From the NCBI RefSeq assembly GCF_007197555.1, contig NZ_CP041614.1, forward strand, positions 2,596,001-2,660,000: a DNA stretch of 64,000 nt, read 5' to 3'. The DNA is from Shewanella psychropiezotolerans. GTDB lineage: Bacteria; Pseudomonadota; Gammaproteobacteria; Enterobacterales; Shewanellaceae. The notes beneath the pieces were generated by a model. That model was not told the DNA's origin. It saw only the letters and a program-made list of their open reading frames with translations, and searched no databases. The number at the start of each line of letters is the position of its first letter. Positions within the stretch are counted from its first letter, which is position 1. A program made the translations under genes and the position numbers. Positions 63,398 to 64,000 of this stretch are shown piece after piece.

Positions 63398-63423
63398 GCC
63401 CAGCTTTGAAGTTGGGCTTTTTG
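63398..63423 (+). terminator. Terminator of motY
   Basis: GCCCAGCTT pairs with AGTTGGGC (one G-T pair) around a three-base loop, followed by a T-run. A weaker hairpin (AAAGGGTA / TACCCTTT) lies just before it at 63361-63381. Confidence 0.85.
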
Positions 63424-63473
63424 TTGCTGACATTCTAGTCAGTGGAGAGCTAGAGAATTTTAGGTAAAAAAAA

Positions 63474-63700
63474 GCCCGCTTAATAACTTAAGCGGGCCGC
63501 AAATAATATATTGCAATCAACAAATTGAAGGAAGGAAGTCAAGCATAAGAACCAGGGATAAAATTCACGTGTCAGACACGGGAATTAAGAGTTCTTGTTT
63601 TCATATCTGTAAAACAGATACTTCCTGAAAACGAGATAAGTATAGGCTTAGGCACCTGAACTGACAAACTAGAAAAAATACCGTTTAGCATTAGAATATA
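63474..63700 (-). ncRNA. Candidate small RNA
   Basis: On the minus strand a perfect 10-bp stem (GCCCGCTTAA with its complement, 63474-63497) followed by eight Ts is a complete terminator, yet no protein frame leads into it. Upstream on that strand are hairpins at 63562-63586 (AATTC, CGTGTC and their complements) and 63604-63620 (TATCTGT/ACAGATA), and AT-rich promoter-like sequence near 63690-63715. A CRP-like half-site (TGTGATCTAG) lies near 63714. The 5' end is uncertain. I recognise no Rfam family. Confidence 0.4.
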
Positions 63701-64000
63701 TAATGCGTATAAATGTGATCTAGGTCCGTAAATGCACTAATTTAGCTGGTTTCCGCTTGATTAAGCAAATTAACTGCATAATTCAACATCTACTTAATTA
63801 ATCCATGTTACAGGGTTATTAATATGGCTATTGATGCAATCATTAGCCAGTCAATATTCTTTGATTGCCTCGCAAATAATTACTTGTATAGTGGCTTGCA
63901 ATGCTGGGCCTAGGCTCAGGGGAAACATAATAAGAAATACCATCAATATCAGCAGGACAGCAAACATGATATTTAAAAGCAAATTGAGAAAGCAGCACCT
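63701..64000. other. Right-end gap
   Basis: This is AT-rich sequence without a recognised gene up to the window edge; it may hold promoters for a gene outside. Confidence 0.35.

Noticed and set aside
1..64000. CRISPR arrays, tRNA and rRNA genes, complete prophage or integrase
   Set aside because: None was seen on either strand; the only tandem repeats are the 23-bp pair, the 7-bp array and a short CTTAA run.

Overview
The window looks like a chromosome segment of a marine gammaproteobacterium, most likely Shewanella or a close relative. The evidence is the rnt-motY neighbourhood, a DUF2986-type small basic protein, the gluconate (gnt) genes, an alteromonad-type AsnB, purMN divergent from upp, and many Sec-exported, outer-membrane and lipoproteins. 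This assignment is by recognition of families and layout, not by a database search. No rRNA, tRNA or CRISPR array was seen.

Left part (1-21.1 kb) is accessory and AT-rich, with long gaps. After two unrecognised genes and a chemoreceptor come a secreted papain-like cysteine protease, small membrane and cysteine-cluster proteins, and a small secreted protein. Next is a probable operon (8.6-14.9 kb): a hybrid sensor kinase, an 861-aa exported protein with a hydrophobic helical segment, and two exported paralogous R-S-ExE ADP-ribosyltransferases, closed by a terminator. A flavin oxidoreductase/membrane protein pair follows. The next block (17.8-21.1 kb) has the layout of a type III secretion effector locus: a beta-repeat protein split into two overlapping frames, then a CesT-like chaperone and a terminator. 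No secretion apparatus genes lie in the window.

Middle part (21.2-43.1 kb) is mostly conserved housekeeping and stress functions. It holds a phytochelatin-synthase-like protein divergent from a Fur-boxed TonB-dependent receptor, YecM, an L,D-transpeptidase, a K+ channel, a MATE pump, a glutaredoxin, a DUF748 envelope protein, a ferredoxin-reductase, VOC, GNAT and DUF445 proteins, asnB, an M28 peptidase lipoprotein and a NagD-like HAD phosphatase. Two copies of a non-coding, inverted-repeat-bounded element lie at 35.2 and 40.2 kb; one supplies the stop codon of the peptidase gene.

The 43-51 kb stretch is a patchwork: a DJ-1/PfpI protein with a Tat-like leader, a degraded IS630 transposase fused to a porin tail, other gene relics, an outer-membrane protein, a serine hydrolase, a PAP2 phosphatase, and a decayed second copy of part of the HAD gene. 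The gluconate regulon follows (gntT, gntK and a frameshifted gntR with palindromic operators), with a catalase relic between gntK and gntR. The right end is core genome: purN-purM, upp, a Na+/H+ antiporter-type permease beside a 7-bp tandem array, a 2-Cys peroxiredoxin, rnt, motY and a candidate minus-strand small RNA.
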